Source: Mauremys mutica (taxonomy: Eukaryota > Chordata > Testudines > Geoemydidae). From it: DNA of 64,000 bases. The position numbers were made by a program, and so were the translations under genes. Shown here in pieces: positions 1 through 12,002 of the stretch; positions within the stretch are counted from its first letter, which is position 1; every line of letters starts with the position of its first letter. The notes under the pieces are model-generated. The model saw nothing but the letters and a program-made list of their open reading frames with translations. It had not been told where the DNA came from and ran no database searches. The stretch is taken from contig NC_059073.1 in NCBI RefSeq assembly GCF_020497125.1, positions 9,135,225 through 9,199,224 on the forward strand, given 5' to 3'.

Positions 1-975
1 CTCTCCAGTAGATGGCGGTAATGCACATACACATTTGCCAGCATATTACGATATATAAGAGCAGATGAATAGCAAAAATCCTCCTTGTCATTGTCTGTTG
101 CAGAAGTATCAAAGAACTGGACACTGGCTGAAGTAGGTCAGAGGGGAACTAAAAATTATAAAGTTGGCTCTACCAGTGGGAAAGATTTTGTTGGGTTTGA
201 TACTTTGAGGGGGTTGGATCTGGTTTCTAAATAGTCCAAATTCAGCGCTTTGATTCCACAGGGACAGATGCTGTAGAAAAACCTGCAATAGCTCTTCTGG
301 CTAGCATACATATGAAGCGTAAGAGGGTCATTGGTTCCGCATTAGTTTCAAGCTTACTCTTGCTGCCTGGTCCACTGGAATTGTATGGATTTGGTGAAGA
401 TGGGAAGTGTTATTTTCAAGACCCCATGGACTTCTGCACTGAAAAGCACAGGCGTTCATCATGAAAAACAGAAAGGCACTTGTGATTGCAAAAGTGCATG
501 CCCGTGGGCAACCGGGATAATTCAGGGAACCTGTGGTCTTTGTTCAGATAAAATAGTAGCCAGGCTTTGCCATTTAGATAGCTACTCTTAACTCTAGAAG
601 ATCTTGGAGGGGCTGCAATGGGTGAAGCCAATGAACTGCTTGTAACAGTAACTAATTCAGAAATATGAGCTCCTGCGTTAAAGGCTTAAGGGAAGTTACT
701 AACTAATCTATAAGTAAATCCCAGTGAATTGCTTTGTGATGGAGCGCCAGCAAGGCAAATGCCATCAAGTGTTATGCACTGCAGAAAGAAAACCAAGCTG
801 TTTGGCAGCCCTCTCAGCCCAGACTGCACTGATAGCTGCTTGCACGAGCTGGGCAGGGGTAGTGCTCTGATGGGAGACCTGCTGGTGTACCGGAGAGTGG
901 TGCTGTGATATGAGATCTAGGGAAATCCTCCACTAGCTAATGGAGCTGGGTATCTGCACACACCATCCTGAGCAT
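1..975. other. No gene recognised
   Basis: No coding frame with a recognisable domain, and no repeat that I can name. Short open frames at 385-591 (+) and 416-631 (-) overlap each other on opposite strands and look like chance. Confidence 0.5.
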
Positions 976-979
976 TGAT

Positions 980-1095
980 GTATCACAGTATGTAAAGGCT
1001 CAGGCCAGAAGGGATCATTATGATCCTCTAATCTGACCTCCTGTGGGCTTGAGAATATCAGCCAGTGGCCCTGCATGAAGCCCATAAGATCCAAC
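980..1095 (-). repeat. CR1-type 3' end fragment
   Basis: The stretch with GCCAGAAGGGATCATTATGA and the following TCTAATCTGACCTCCTG matches, in reverse, the 3' untranslated end typical of one CR1 subfamily in turtles. It is short and diverged, so orientation rests on comparison with the forward copies at 13.7 kb and 59.5 kb in this window. Confidence 0.5.
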
Positions 1096-1099
1096 AATG

Positions 1100-3130
1100 T
1101 TTTCTCAAAAAGGAGGGGTAGTTGTTCCCCCACCCACCCTGTTCTCCTGACCAAACCTCAACTTGGCCAATTACATCCTGCCTATTTCAATTTGTCCCTG
1201 TAGTTTCAACAGGATAAATTATGCTTTGTTCCTCCCCCTCTAAATAAATAAGCCTGTTGTGAAGAGAGAGGCTGATTGCCATATTCCCACCCCCGAGGCA
1301 GCCACTGCTGAGCTTTCGGAAGAGGAACCTCTGCGCACCCATCGGCGGAATGGCCCTAAATAAACGTTAAGTGTTATTAGATCGAGGCGTCACGAGAGAA
1401 CCAAGAAGATGAGGACTTGTGAAAAACGATACTTAAATAGTCTAGGAAAGAGGAGGATTGGGAGCCCAATAAAGCAAAGCAGAAACAAAGCAAACAGGTA
1501 TTTAGCTGCACCAGGAACAAAAGAGAGAGAGAAACATTAAAGACAGCGGGGCAGTGGATATTTCAGCTCGCAATAAAGAGCTGTCGAAGGACACAGAATG
1601 CACAGGAGAAAAATTGAGCGTCTTAAAAAGAAAATGATTGCAGGGAACAGAATGAGAAATGCCAGATTTGTTCCACGGCTACTTCATTTCAGGCTTTGCA
1701 GAGGTGGTAAAGGATGGAGAATTGCCCACATTGGGGACTGGCTGGTACATGGTAGAGACGGCGTTGCATAGTCTTGAGGCAGGCAGTGAAGAAACAGGGG
1801 CTGCTATATTTTACTGAGGGATGAACGCCTCATTATAAAGGGGACCTAGAAGATCCACAGTGGGCCAGGAGGGGATAAACCCGGTGCAGGCACTGCGATA
1901 CAAAGCCTTCTGGGGACACCTTGCAAGTTTGGGTACAGAGAGCATGCCGGTACTGGGCTGGCTGGGGATCTGAAGCACATCAGAACACGTAGCACTAGGA
2001 AATTCTCAGCAGCATTGTCTTTGGGGATATAGCTTCTTGCCTGGAACTTGGAGGGGGGAACACAGGTTGCAGGAGGGAAGAGTTTGGAGGTGGCACCAAG
2101 ACATCAGTCTGTGATCACATGGCTGGAATGCTAGCTGCAGCATCTCTGTAAATAGTTTTCTTAATAAAGAGCCATTTAGTTTTCCAAGCATGGATTTCTC
2201 TCATGTTATTACCAGCACATGGTACATGAAACCATAGTTAGACTAGTGAAACCCACAGCAAGGAAGAGATTAACTGGAAAACAAAGCACCACCTAGAAAC
2301 AGAGACACCAGGCAGCAAGAAGGGACTAAGAACACTGGGAATGCTGGATTTCCAGACCAAAACCTTGCACAAGCATGTGTGGAAGAATAACACAGTCTTT
2401 GCTCTTAGGTTGGTTGCAACATGTCAGAGGCAATTTATTCTCAAGCCATTGCAAAAGGGGGAGAGTGCACAACGGCAGGTCTTCCCAAAAGAGAAACAAT
2501 TAGGGCAAACATACCTTTTGTTACAATGGTCAACAACAGCATTTTGTTTATACATATTCTTTCATGATATCTTACTTTTCTCAGCAATTCGTGCTATAGT
2601 CTGCGTTCCATTCTTATCTAACACAAGGTCAAAACCACCTCTCTTACAGTTCTTTTCCTCTTGCCCAGCCCTGCCTGGAAGTCTCGTGTTATTAGCTGTC
2701 AGAGTTAGCCTGACTCTTGCTCTTCCTAGAAGACTAAGATGTCTGTGCTTTTTTCCACTTCCCCGCTCCCCGCTTTTGTGCTTCCAGCACAATCTTAAAC
2801 CTCCATGTTCATCAAACCTCGTATTTCTGACTCTAGCTCACATGGTACAACCTTCTGGGGTTTAATTGAATACAACGACAAAGCATGGTTAGTATGAACA
2901 TGGAAGATGCTATTATTAGTACGTCCTTTACAACAACAATAACCTAACCCTAAACTAAACAACAACAATAAAAGCATTAACATTCTCATTGTAATAATAT
3001 GATTGGGTTGCTGTACAACCTTAGTCACAGAACGCTATACATCATACTTAGTACATAAAGAAGACACTCTATAGTCTCTATGAAAAGCATACTTTTCAAT
3101 CTGATATATATTTTGGAGCGTATGAATTTG
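1100..3130. other. Unassigned DNA, possibly an old LTR
   Basis: No gene was recognised. The 174-codon frame at 2341-2865 has no domain I know and is rich in Leu, Ser and Pro. A reverse-strand AATAAA lies near 2430, so part of 2200-3050 could be an eroded LTR, but I cannot define its ends. 2870-3000 is AT-rich with repeated ACAACA. Confidence 0.35.
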
Positions 3131-3136
3131 CCCCTT

Positions 3137-3816
3137 TGTGACAAAGTTCCTCCTCTACCTTCGTGGGTCCTGCCCTTATTGGCGGATTTGCTCGCCTCAC
3201 AAATTCACCCTGTGGGTCAGGAAAACAGCCCAGAGACCTTCCCCTCTGGTAGAAGCCACAGTCCAGGTCAATTCCTCCTGTGTTTGATCAGGAGTTGGGA
3301 GGTTTGGGGGGAACCCGGACCCATCCTCTACTCCGGGTTCCAGCCCAGGGCCCTGTGGACTGCAGCTGTCTAGAGCGCCTCTTGGTACAGTTGCGCAACA
3401 GCTACAACTCCCTGGGCTACTTCCCCATGGCCTCCTCCCAACACCTTCTTTGTCCTCACCACCGGTCCTCCTGATGTCTGATAACACTTGTACTTCTCAG
3501 TCCTCCAGCAGTGCCTACTCACTCTCAGCTTCTTGCACGCCTCTTGCTCCCAGTTCCTCGCACACACTTCCTCTCCTCTGGCTCCCCTTTGGCCTGACTG
3601 GAGTGAGCCCTTTTATAGCATCAGAGGGGCCTTAATTAGAATCAGGTGCTTAACAGCCTCACCTGACTCTTAGCAGGTTAATTGGAGTCAGGTGTTCTCA
3701 TTAGCCTGGATCAGCCCCTGCTCTGGTCACTCAGGGAACAGAAAACTGATTATCCGGTGGCCAATATTTCTCCCTTCTACTACTCTGCTGTTCACAACTG
3801 GCCTGGGTCTATCACA
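3137..3816 (-). mobile_element. Solo LTR of a retroelement (Gypsy- or ERV-like)
   Basis: Read on the minus strand this 680-bp unit begins TGTGATAGACCC and ends CTTTGTCACA, that is TG...CA ends with short inverted termini. A 4-bp duplication CCTT flanks it (3133-3136 and 3817-3820). A minus-strand TATAAAAG box lies inside at 3610-3617, as expected for a U3 promoter. No gag or pol is attached, so it is most simply a solo LTR left by recombination. I recognise the sequence as a common turtle LTR but cannot give its exact family. Confidence 0.72.
3610..3617 (-). promoter_or_regulatory. TATA box of the solo LTR
   Basis: TATAAAAG on the minus strand, placed about 200 bp from the LTR's U3 start at 3816. 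It is the likely core promoter of the parent element. Confidence 0.5.
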
Positions 3817-3820
3817 CCTT

Positions 3821-4284
3821 ATAATTCAGAGATTTTCTGGACCTCTGGTAGGAGCGAATGCAAATTTTGGAACCGGTCAGGTAGTAAGGAAGTCCAGTTA
3901 AAGGGTATCTAAAATCTAAAGGCTGACTGTAAAATTCTATCCCCAGGCCAATAAATTATATTGTTGCCTGCAGCAGTGGTGAGATTTAAAATGTATATCT
4001 TGTAAAGTGGTGGCCTTAACATGCACACAGCTGTCATTAGCTTGGAAAAGCAGGTGTCCTGTCAGGGTAGTTCCTTGTCCCCTACCTTCCCAACAGACAT
4101 TATCATAAACAGTGACAACTTCCCCTGGTTTCAGTTTACGTATACACTGAAGCTGGGGGAGTTCTAACGGCCAGAGTGTCCATTAACTCCCTATCCTTAT
4201 CCAAATGTTGGGTGTTATTCCAGGAGCACTGACTATAAATCAATTAGGCATACCAGGTAGTTTAATTTCCCAAATGTCTCAGGC
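3821..4284. other. No feature recognised
   Basis: AT-rich unique-looking sequence. It contains no recognisable frame or repeat. Confidence 0.4.
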
Positions 4285-4285
4285 C

Positions 4286-4580
4286 TGGTCTACACTAAGG
4301 ATGGGGGTCGAACTAGGGTACGCAAGTTCAGCTACGCGAATAGCGTAGCTGAACTCGAAGTACCCTAGTTCGACTGACTTACCCGTCCAGACGCGGCGGG
4401 TTCGAACTCTGCGGCTCCAAGGTCGACTCCGCCACCGTCGTTCGCGGTAGTGGAGTTCCGGAGTCGACCGCAGCACTTCCGGAGTTCGAACTATCGCGTC
4501 TAGATCAGACGCGATAGTTCGAACTCCGAGAAGTTGAACTCACCGCGTCGACCCACGCGGTGGGTATGGACCTGCCCTCA
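4286..4580. mobile_element. Palindromic non-autonomous DNA transposon (MITE)
   Basis: The left end reads GGCCTGGTCTACACTA, a terminal motif repeated in other turtle MITEs. The inside is a set of hairpins: 4307-4321 pairs with 4360-4374, 4326-4337 pairs with 4343-4354, and 4481-4501 pairs perfectly with 4507-4527. It is rich in TCGAAC and CpG, unlike its flanks. It has no coding capacity. The superfamily is uncertain because the target duplication was not identified. Confidence 0.65.
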
Positions 4581-4589
4581 GTGAATTAT

Positions 4590-5369
4590 CCAATCCCACA
4601 TGCATCCTCCACACAGACCTGGCAGGATTTGGTATGTGGAAGCCCACACCCTTCCAACCGGCCTGTATGCTTGGAAGGAGCACTGCGAACATCTGCACTT
4701 CCACCCTGAAAATCTCCCAAGTATGTCTCTGGCCACAGATCAGATGGCATTCCTGAAGCGCTAGTAAGGGCACTAGGCCAAGTGGGGCGTGATCTTTCTT
4801 TCTTTCACTACAGCTTTTATCTGCTATTTGTTACCAAAAACAGATTTCCAGCCCTTTCCCATTCTCCTGGCTTTGACTGGCCTGCTGCACCCACAACTTT
4901 GGTCTTATTAAAAAACATTTTAAATCTTGTAAAACGTTAAGTTACCTTAACGGTTAAATGCTAAATACCAAAATTAAACAACACTAGTTTCCGGTGTCTG
5001 GCAAAAGTATTCTCAGTTTTGCAACTTTAAAACAGCACCATTTCATCTCAAACTTCTAAAACACAGATTGTACACACCAGGAGTGTTCTTTAGTAAATTC
5101 GACTAACTTATTCATAGTCAAATGATTGCACTTAAATAATCTCTTGCCTGGATTATTTACAGAAATTCCTTTGGAAAAGGGCCCATTTCTCCTTCAGAAT
5201 GGCTGCAAAGAAACCAAGAATTTTCTTTTCATAACACCTTCTTTTAACATTTGTATAAAGTTTCACTGCTTAAATTCCCTCCAGTAGCTATGGAGTTAAC
5301 TTCTCACTCTCTTCCCTTAAATCACTTGCTTAGCTCCCACAGTAACACCTTCATCAACTCAGATTTACC
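4590..5369. other. Unassigned AT-rich DNA
   Basis: No gene seen. It may belong to the same eroded minus-strand retroelement suggested for 5370-7007. Confidence 0.3.
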
Positions 5370-6084
5370 ATTCCAAGTATTATTTTAGGGATCTGAGTTT
5401 CCCATGTTTGCATTTACTGCGTCCTTTACTTCTGCCACTATGCTTTCAAGGTTTCCAACCCGTTTCCCAATCTTTTTTTTTCTTTCTGCTCCCTGCCTGC
5501 TTGTCTGGGCCTGATCCTTTTTTCCTCACTGCATCATTCCCTTCCATAGGCACAGGCTTTGTTTCACTACCAATTTAGTAAGGAGGGTGGGCTTTTTGAC
5601 TAACCCCCAGCCCTCCAGGTTCCTTTCCTTAACAATATCACTCACCAGGGTCACCTGAATCATCCCCCGTGAGGCTTGCCACCTGGACAGGACGCACAGC
5701 CAATTGGCATTTTAATTGTTTATCATTTTCTCTAGCTGGCAGGTACACAACTCTTCCCTTTTCTCCAGCTCCTCTTATTGCTACAACCGGAAGTAGACCC
5801 ACCTGCAACCTTCTTCTTTCATACTCACAGACACGCCACCCAGGCTGACCAGGCCCGGGTGTAGGAGAGACAGAGAGAGAGAGAGGTGGACGGGAGGTTA
5901 TCCTGTGCACAGGTTGTCCAGAGGTACGCTGCAAAAATCTCCAACTTGCTTCCGCTCTTGGGTTTTTCCTGCCCTGGGGTCTCTTGGGCATCCCTTTCAG
6001 AGACCTTTGCTCAGTATTCCAGTCCAGCCCAGCTGCCGGTGGCTTCTTCAGTGTCCGCAAACCACACCGGTTCCAGGGTCGCAC
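5370..6084 (-). pseudogene. Possible retroelement ORF remnant
   Basis: A 148-codon minus-strand frame (5638-6084) ends in a stop, after which further minus-strand coding-like sequence can be read down to about 5370 across two stops. That part is charged and coiled-coil-like (runs of Lys, Glu and Arg with regular hydrophobic spacing). With the frame at 6720-7007 and the MITE between them, it could be an eroded gag-like region of an endogenous retrovirus. I do not recognise a diagnostic motif, so this is inference from layout and composition only. Confidence 0.25.
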
Positions 6085-6174
6085 TGGGCGGCCAACCTCT
6101 GCAAATGTAATCTCAGTCCTGCAACTTGTGTTGCCTTTGCTTGTCTCTGTCTATATTTTTCACAGCCAGCTGGT

Positions 6175-6215
6175 GGTGGGTTGTTTTTTTTTTGGGGGGG
6201 GGGGCAGAGGGGGGG
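6175..6215 (+). repeat. Poly-T / poly-G low-complexity tract
   Basis: A run of about nine T is followed by ten G and then a G-rich stretch. It is prone to slippage and sequencing error. Confidence 0.8.
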
Positions 6216-6417
6216 TTGTGCTGGGCATGCAGAGCAAGGCAGACTGTGTTGATTCTTGACCTTGAACGCAGAGCAGCTGTCTCTTTACCTCTAGGCCAAG
6301 CTGAATTTTCAAATTAACCCATTCCTTTCCCTCTTTGCTTTCAGCCTTAACTAATTAGGAGTATAAAGAAGCCGAGGGTGTTGATGAAGTGGTTTGGGTC
6401 AGGAGGCATCCGGATGC

Positions 6418-6719
6418 CTTAGGATACGGCTACACTTGCAACTTCAAAGCGCTGCCGCGGGAGTGCTCCCGCGGCTGCACTTTGAAGTGCGAGTGTGGTC
6501 GCGGCGCCAGCGCTGGGAGAGAGCTCTCCCAGCGCTGCAGGTACTCCACCTCCCCGAGGGGATTAGCTTACAGCGCTGGGAGCCGTGCTCCCAGTGCTGG
6601 GGCACTGTTTACACTGGGGCTTTACAGCGCTGTATCTTGCAGCGCTCAGGGGGGTGTTTTTTCACACCCCTGAGCGAGAAAGTTGCAGCGCTGTAAAGCC
6701 CCAGTGTAGCCAAGGCCCT
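6418..6719. mobile_element. Hairpin-rich MITE (CAGCGCTG type)
   Basis: The ends carry GGCTACACTTG on the left and, inverted, GGCTACACTGG on the right. Inside, 6442-6463 pairs with 6466-6487, and several AGCGCTG blocks form further inverted pairs. A perfect-looking stem with CAGGGGGGTG opposite CACACCCCTG lies near 6645-6675. It is GC-rich and non-coding. A related copy lies at 35256-35487. It separates the two minus-strand frames at 5638-6084 and 6720-7007. Confidence 0.7.
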
Positions 6720-7007
6720 TCATTTCGTTTTTAAATCCTGCACTTGAGGTTTTAATTTTGCCTGGGAGTCCTTTAGACTCCGCATTCGAGACTCACGCAG
6801 TCTCTTTGTAGCTTCCTCCCAAAAATAGACAAATCGCTCCCACTGTGTATCAGAGGCTTTTGGTGATGTAAGGGTTCCTCTGAGGTATATGAGTTTAGCT
6901 AAATCAAAGGTACCTTCTAATGGGAATTGTTTAGATGGATTATCACGTGTGTAACGGTTCCAATTTTCTAAATACCTGCAGGTCCTTGGGCCATAGTGCA
7001 CATACAT
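6720..7007 (-). pseudogene. Unidentified minus-strand ORF, 95 codons
   Basis: The frame has ordinary protein composition, with aromatic residues early and a basic, helix-prone C-terminal half. It is cut at its 3' side by the MITE at 6418-6719. An in-frame stop (TAA) lies 17 codons upstream of the first Met. I do not recognise the family. A gag-like retroviral remnant is possible because another minus-strand frame lies beyond the MITE. Confidence 0.25.
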
Positions 7008-8108
7008 ATAATACGCAGGGGTGCCTTCGATGGCGTGGGGGAATTCTTAGACTTTCCCCCACCCATTTTCCAATCACACACGCCGGGGAGGGCGTCCTGT
7101 CTGCTAGTGGCTCATAAGCTAAAGAAAGGTCTCACGCTCTCCTGATTCCCAGTCCAGGGCACTATCCATCAGCCCATGCTACCTGTCCTTGAAGGATGGA
7201 AATAGCTCTGAAAAAACTAGTAGACATTTTCAAACAAATTTGTTGACCAAAAATAACTCCCCGCCCCACAATTACATGAAATCAGTTTTTGATTTTTCTC
7301 AACATTTTCCATATTTGGACAAAAAAATTGCCATGTCAGTTTTCCTACTTTGCTTCTCGTTTGTCCTTTGGGGTATCATCTTGCTCAGTAAGGCTCATGG
7401 TTAGCATGTGGATCACTGCTGTGTCTTAGTGCCTTGGTGTATGTAGGCCCAGCAAGCAGAGATACATCAGGTATCGTCATGCCTGGATCCTAAGACTCAA
7501 AGGGTCATGACTGGCCCCCTTCTACCAGTTGTAGAGATATTCTCCTCCTTTGGCTCAAATCTACAGGGTTTTTTCTTCCCCTTGTGACATTTGACAGGTT
7601 CTTATTCCACGTAAAGCTTTCTTTCTTTTTTACAACTTTGACTCAAACACTCCAGTGGCTGCCACTGAAAGAAGTCACTATTTAAAGAGCTGCGCCTGCA
7701 ACGCGTCACTTACGTAACAGTAACTTGCTGAACTTGGCAATCTGTTAATGAAAAGCAAGATCAGTGATTGCTTAATGGAACAGTGACAGAGATCTGCAGC
7801 CTTCTTCGTATCAGCCTCCCTGTCACTTTGCGCTGTCATTCGGAATAGCTCGTCATCTCTATTCTTTTCTGTTTGCTTCATGGCACTGACCCGGGAAAGC
7901 CTAATTAGCTGCTTGACAGTTATATTCTCCACAAGAAGCATCATCAGAGTCTCCAGACAGGGAGTATTCCCCTATCCAGCGCCATACAAGGAAGAAATTA
8001 AATGAGGTGGCAGAACAGAGTGAATGGCAAGAAATTGTTTAGCCGAGCCCCTTAAGATAATAATATCTCGCTCTTTCAGCCGAAGACTTCAAAGTGTGTT
8101 ACCCAGGT
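7008..8108. other. No gene; AT-rich palindromic repeat at about 7195-7335
   Basis: 7195-7335 has the TTTTCAAACAAATTTGTT-type self-complementary A/T blocks seen again at 12.77-13.14 kb, 51.1 kb and 54.25 kb. The rest shows no recognisable frame. Confidence 0.4.
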
Positions 8109-8111
8109 CAG

Positions 8112-8212
8112 TATCATTATGCCCAGTTTACAGATGGGGAAACTGAGCTGGAGAGTGACATGACTTACCCACGGTCACCCAGTAGCAGAACTAGGAACAG
8201 AACTGTTGTAAT
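8112..8212 (-). repeat. MIR SINE fragment
   Basis: CAGATGGGGAAACTGAG followed by GACTTACCCACGGTCACCCAG is the reverse of the conserved MIR core and 3' region. MIRs are ancient amniote SINEs and this copy is diverged. Confidence 0.8.
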
Positions 8213-8366
8213 AATTAGACATTCAAATTTACCCCAAGTGTGAGCTCAATTGTAAGATGTGAGTCAAAGTTCATAAAATGTCACAATAACCGATAACAAA
8301 TGTGGACAGGAAAAGATGCAAAAAAGGAGATGGACTGAATTAAGCCAAACAAAAAGGCTGATTGAT

Positions 8367-8494
8367 ATCATAGACTATCAGGGACCTCAGAAGGTCACCT
8401 AGTCCAACCCACTGCTCAAAGCAGGACCAAGCCCAAGATAGATTTTTTTTTAACCCTAGTTCCTTAAGTGGCCCCCTGAGCTATCACTACCCCC
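8367..8494 (-). mobile_element. Cry I-type SINE, degraded
   Basis: The left part (CATAGACTATCAGGGACCTC, then GGTCACCTAGTCCAACCC) is a CR1-like 3' tail in reverse. The right part ends in AAGTGGCCCCCTGAGCTATC, the eroded tRNA-like head. Most of the B-box region is deleted compared with the copy at 16957-17140. Confidence 0.7.
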
Positions 8495-9386
8495 CATATA
8501 ACTCAAGGACTGTGTTAAGATCATGCCTGGTAAACAAGAACTGTGTGGGACTGAAAGTCAATGGACCAAAATGAGTGAGTTGAAAATCAAATCTAATTGG
8601 GGGACAGAATAACAAGGGCTTGGGCTTTCCTGCCAACCACTTCCTTCTGAGGTTTGGGAAAAGACTCAGGAAGCTGCCTGTCGTCAACCACAGACAGAAA
8701 GACGGGATCACAGGAAAGGAGCCACAGGCTGCCATTTCTACTATCTGCCAGGACCCCGGGATCCACCATGACACCACTGAGACTTTGTTGTCCTAACCCT
8801 ACAGCTGACCAGGCCAGAAAGAGGTACCCCGATGGCTTTTGTCACCTCCACCAGCTCTGGCTAAATCTCAACCACCAACTGGGATATGAGACTGTGTCAT
8901 CCCCTCCCATAGGTGTCCTTTTCTTTCTTCACCTTATTTCTTTTCTTTCCTGTCCCTCTCCTTTTTCCTTCTGTCAAATAACAGTCTGGCTTAGCCAGCC
9001 AAGACTGTATATTTTGCAACACTGCTGTGAGCGGAGAGACAGATAAAAACAACGCCCTAAACAACCCAATGTTGCTGTAAGTTTGCCAGGTCTCAGAGTG
9101 GCTAATAAGACCATGTGCTGTGCCACAGACGGATGCTGCATTTTCTGCATTCGCTGTTATTTTCTTTCCCCTCTTCTGTGTGTGTCTGTCTTGTATGGGC
9201 TTTTGGGGGACACTGAATTGGACTTTAACGACAACAGCTCCTGCCCAGCTCAACTAACTTCTCTTTTCCCCCGAAAGACGAGTTATTCCCATCTGTAATG
9301 CCATCTGAATAACTGTCAAAGGGCCTGGGGATCCTTCTAAATCTCTCTCTAGCTAAAGGGAAAAGAAACCAGGGATGTTAAAAATG
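8495..9386. other. No feature recognised
   Basis: Several overlapping short frames on both strands, none with a known motif. A pyrimidine-rich run covers about 8925-8975. Confidence 0.4.
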
Positions 9387-9387
9387 A

Positions 9388-10135
9388 AAGCCTGAACATG
9401 AGAACGGCCAGATCAATGGTCCATGTAGCCCAGCATCCTGTCTTCTGATGGTAGCCAGTGCCAGGTGCTTCTGATGGAATGAACAGAACAGGGCAATTTC
9501 AAGATTTCCATCCCCTCTCATCCAGTCCTGGTTTCTGGCATTTGGAGATTTAGGGACTCCCAGAGCATGGGGTTGCGTCTCTGACCATCTTGGCTACAAG
9601 CCATATCCTCCAAGAATTTATCTAATTCTTTTCAGAAACGAGTTATACTTTTGGTCTTCACAACATCCCCTGGCAAGGAGTTCCACAGGTTGACTGGGCA
9701 TTGTATGAAGAAGTACTTCCTAATGTTTGTTTTAAACCTGCTGCCTATTCATTTGATTGGGTGGTCCCTGATTCCTGTGTTGAGTGAAGGAGTAAATAAC
9801 ACTTCCTTATTCACTTTCTCCACACCAGTCATGGTTTTTTAGACCTCTATCAGATCTCTCTTTAGTTATCTCTTTTCTAAGATGAATAGTCCCAATTTTA
9901 TTCATCTCCCTTCATACAGAAGCTTTTCCATACCCTTAATCAGTTTTGTTGCCCTTCTCTGTACCTTTTCCAATTCTAATATCTTCTTTGAGTTGGGGGT
10001 GAACAGATCTGCATGCAGTATTCAAGGTGTGGGCATATTATGGGCTTAGATAGTGGCATTATGATATTTTCTGTCTTATTATCTATCCCTTTCCTAATGG
10101 TTGCTAACATTCCGGCACAGTATTCCCAAAATAAT
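9388..10135 (-). mobile_element. CR1 LINE, 3' part
   Basis: The minus strand encodes the C-terminal end of CR1 ORF2 with stops and shifts (for example the helix ending LELEKVQ-like, then ERSDRG...). It is followed by the 3' UTR with the GACAGGATGCTGGGCTACAT-type block near 9425. It is 5'-truncated near 10135 and has no intact frame. Forward relatives are at 36.2-38.6 kb. Confidence 0.85.
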
Positions 10136-11011
10136 ACCATAGCAGTTCCATAGCTACATTCCCCATGTTCTCCTGCAGTGCTGCCTCCTGTCGCTGGATG
10201 TGTTAATAAGCCAGTGCTGGCAGGACGAGCCAGCATGTTGGGAAGGCAGCATCTGTACCGCTGGCATCAGGGAATATTTGGGTGCTGATTCGTACTGCAA
10301 ACTGTTGGAAACTGTCTCTTCACTCAGGGAAGAACCTAGGAAGAACTCCCCACAGTTTCACTTCCCACAGGGTCTTCAGGTTTGTTTGTATCAATGTTTT
10401 CCCCCTCTCCGCATCGTAAGCCACAGGGAGGGAAAAGAACAGGAGCCTCAGGATGTGATTAAATCGAGTTTACAAGTCAATTAGCAAAGCAAACAACTGC
10501 GCTTCTCGGTTCCACCATTAATATTTCCAGCATGCATGGCACACTTCTTAGCTTTCAGCTCTCGCCGGCACATTGTAGTAGGTCTTGTCACACAACCTAG
10601 CCTGCCGCACCGCATGTCAGGATCACAGGGAATGGCTGGGGCGTGTCAGGGAACATCAAAGCTGCATGTGCAATGGGACGACAAAAGTATAAATTACAAG
10701 CCCCTCTGGGCCCCTTCTCAGTCTGCACAAGGTGATCTTCAAAGTTCTGTTTCTCCTTTGACTTTACACCAGATTATCCCTTTGTGAATTTATTTGGGGT
10801 TACACCAGTGCAAGGGGGAGCAGAATCAGGTCCTGCATATTTTCTGAATATTTTTTTTGCAATATTTTCTGGGATTTTTGCAAAAGCTCAAGGGTGTGAG
10901 GCACCCAAATGCCAATGGGAGTTGGGCATCTCTGTCACTTTGAAAACAGCAGCCTTACTGAGCGAACAGCAGGCTTTTATGCTGACTGACCTTGACAACC
11001 AGGGAAAGGAG
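10136..11011. other. No feature recognised
   Basis: Short frames on both strands lack known motifs. A TTACACCAG block near 10750 and again near 10800 resembles old palindromic repeats. Confidence 0.4.
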
Positions 11012-11564
11012 GTTTCAGAATGGTCGCTGTGTTAGTCTGTATCTGCAAAAAGAACGAGGAGTCCGTGTGGCACTTTAGAGACTAACAAATGTATTTGGGC
11101 ATAAGCTTTCGTGGGTTAAAACCCACTTCATTGGATGCATGCAGTGGAAAATACAGTAGGAAGATATATATACACAGAAAACATGATAAAATGGGTGTTG
11201 CCATACCAACTCTAATGAGACAAATCAATTAAGGGGGGCTATTATCAGCAGCAGAAAAAAAACTTTTGTACTGATCATCAGGATGGCCCATTTCCAACAG
11301 TTGATAAGAAGGTGTGAGTAACAGTAGGGGAAAATAGCATGGGGAAATAGTTTTCCTTTGTGTAATGATCCATCCACTCCCAGTCTTTATTCAAGCCTAA
11401 TTTAATGATGTCCAGTTTGCAAATTAATTCCAATTTAGCAGTTTCTCGTTGGAGTCTGTTTTTGAAGGTTTTTTGTTGGAGTATTGCGACTTTTAGGTCT
11501 GTAACTGAGTGACCAGGGAGGTTGAAGTGTTCTCCAACTGATTTTTGAATGTTATAATTCTTGA

Positions 11565-11690
11565 CGTCTCATTTGTGTCCATTTATTCTTTTGTATAGAG
11601 ACTGTCCGGCTTGGCCAATGTACATGGCAGAGGGGCATTGCTGGCACATGATGGCATATATCACATTGGTAGATGGGCAGGTGAACGAGC
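11565..11690 (-). pseudogene. GIY-YIG endonuclease domain remnant of the PLE
   Basis: The minus-strand translation shows CQQCP, then MYIGQAGQSL and KRINGHK in order, the spacing expected of the PLE GIY-YIG module. This nuclease nicks target DNA for integration. The frame continues only briefly, so it is inactive. Confidence 0.8.
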
Positions 11691-12002
11691 CCCTGATGGT
11701 GTGGCTGATGTGATTAGGTCCTATGATGTTGTCTCTTGAATAGATATGTGGACAGAGCTGGCATCGGGCTTTGTTGCAAGGATAGGTTCCTGGGTTAGTG
11801 TTTTTGTTGTGTGGTTCCTGGTGAGTATTTGCTTCAGGTTAGGGGGCTGTCTGTAAGCAAGGACTGGCCTGTCTCCCAAGGTCTGTGAGAATGAGGGATC
11901 GTCCTTCAGGATAGGGTGTAGATCCTTGATGATGCACTGGAGAGGTTTTAGTTGGGGGCTGAAGGTGACGGCTAGTGGTGTTCTGTTACTTTCTTTGTTG
12001 AG

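Noticed and set aside
2341..2865. 174-codon plus-strand frame
   Set aside because: No known domain, low-complexity Leu/Ser/Pro content, no splice or promoter context, and a competing minus frame over part of it.
2940..2965. Telomere-like CCTAACCCTAAAC
   Set aside because: Only about one and a half units in an AT-rich stretch. Too short to be interstitial telomere repeat.
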